This document shows, piece by piece, positions 63,615-64,000 of a stretch of 64,000 nucleotides of DNA. Source of the DNA: Fonsecaea monophora (taxonomy: Eukaryota > Ascomycota > Eurotiomycetes > Chaetothyriales > Herpotrichiellaceae). The notes under the pieces were generated by a model. That model was not told where the DNA came from and searched no databases. It saw nothing but the letters and a program-made list of their open reading frames with translations. Made by a program: the position numbers and the translations under genes. The stretch spans positions 62,001 through 126,000 of the forward strand of contig NW_019173992.1 in NCBI RefSeq assembly GCF_001642475.1, written 5' to 3'. Each line of letters starts with the position of its first letter. Within the stretch, counting starts at the first letter, position 1.

Positions 63615-64000
63615 ATGGCACCATCGCACCCCAGGAAACGCATAGTCGTGTGCTGTGACGGTACGTGGCTCGACAGTGACGGTGACTACCAGACTCCCAG
63701 CAACGTCACCCGCATTGCGAGAGCCATTCCACCGGTCGGTGAAGACACGTCCACCACTCCTCCTCAGCCAATCACCCAGGTTGTCTTCTATCAAAACGGT
63801 ATTGGCACCGGGTCTCCCTCCCTGTACGACAGATTCATTGGAGGCGCTACTGGCGAGGGTCTTGCGGAACATATCCGGGAAGCTTACAGCTTCATTTGTC
63901 TCAACTACAACGACGGAGATGAGATTTTCCTACTTGGGTTCTCGCGAGGAGCATTCACCGCCCGTTCAATCTCCAGCTTGATCAACGCAGCTGGTCTCCT
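63615..64000 (+). CDS. DUF2235 alpha/beta hydrolase, N-terminal part (cut by window end)
   Basis: The frame runs from ATG 63615 to the window edge (128 residues seen). It begins KRIVVCCDGTW, has NVTRIARAIP, a VFYQNGIGTG block and DRFIGGATGEGL, and then the nucleophile-elbow motif FLLGFSRGAFTAR. This is the DUF2235 domain, an alpha/beta-hydrolase fold related to bacterial Tle1 phospholipases and common in multiple copies in fungi. The 3' part and introns are outside the window. Function in fungi is not established. Confidence 0.85.
   Translation, partial: MAPSHPRKRIVVCCDGTWLDSDGDYQTPSNVTRIARAIPPVGEDTSTTPPQPITQVVFYQNGIGTGSPSLYDRFIGGATGEGLAEHIREAYSFICLNYNDGDEIFLLGFSRGAFTARSISSLINAAGL

Overview
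This is nuclear DNA from a filamentous ascomycete (Pezizomycotina). Most genes carry short GT..AG introns of about 45-110 nt with CTAAC/CTGAC-like branch sites. The gene content is typical of such fungi: Zn2Cys6 and fungal-type C2H2 regulators, MFS permeases, P450s, an NmrA-like protein and an HRI1-like protein. The rich aromatic catabolism would suit a soil or hydrocarbon-associated fungus such as a black yeast (Chaetothyriales), but the sequence alone does not fix the genus. I see no rRNA, tRNA, transposon or CRISPR array.

Left part (1-17.6 kb): 3' end of fumarylacetoacetase, a Zn2Cys6 regulator, a PAF-acetylhydrolase-like esterase, a beta-lactamase-fold hydrolase, an amino-acid permease, a mitochondrial D-lactate dehydrogenase, a pisatin-demethylase-like P450, a small Cys-rich protein and a small kinase-like protein. 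These look like unlinked metabolic genes.

Central part (19.0-48.1 kb): what looks like a complete aromatic-ring catabolic cluster. A phenol-hydroxylase-type FAD monooxygenase can make a hydroxylated ring (hydroxyquinol is inferred). An intradiol dioxygenase opens it. A maleylacetate reductase makes 3-oxoadipate, a SCOT-type CoA-transferase activates it, and a thiolase splits 3-oxoadipyl-CoA to succinyl-CoA and acetyl-CoA. Around these sit an MFS transporter, an oxodicarboxylate-type mitochondrial carrier, a class III CoA-transferase, a PcaB/adenylosuccinate-lyase-family enzyme, an NmrA-like protein and a nitroreductase. Two related C2H2 regulators stand towards the two ends. Two genes (monooxygenase and class III CoA-transferase) each carry a one-base lesion exactly at an intron acceptor, and the carrier's first helix reads abnormally, so part of the cluster may be decaying, unusually spliced, or mis-sequenced.

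Right part (48.9-64 kb): a fungal protein of unknown function, a second P450, a second MFS transporter, a Zn2Cys6 regulator, an HRI1-like protein, a short-chain dehydrogenase, an amidase and the start of a DUF2235 hydrolase. P450 + MFS + regulator could form a second small functional group, but nothing in the sequence proves it.

Gene coordinates run from start codon to stop codon and include introns; exon limits are in the evidence. Starts were placed on ATG codons even where the open frame extends further upstream.
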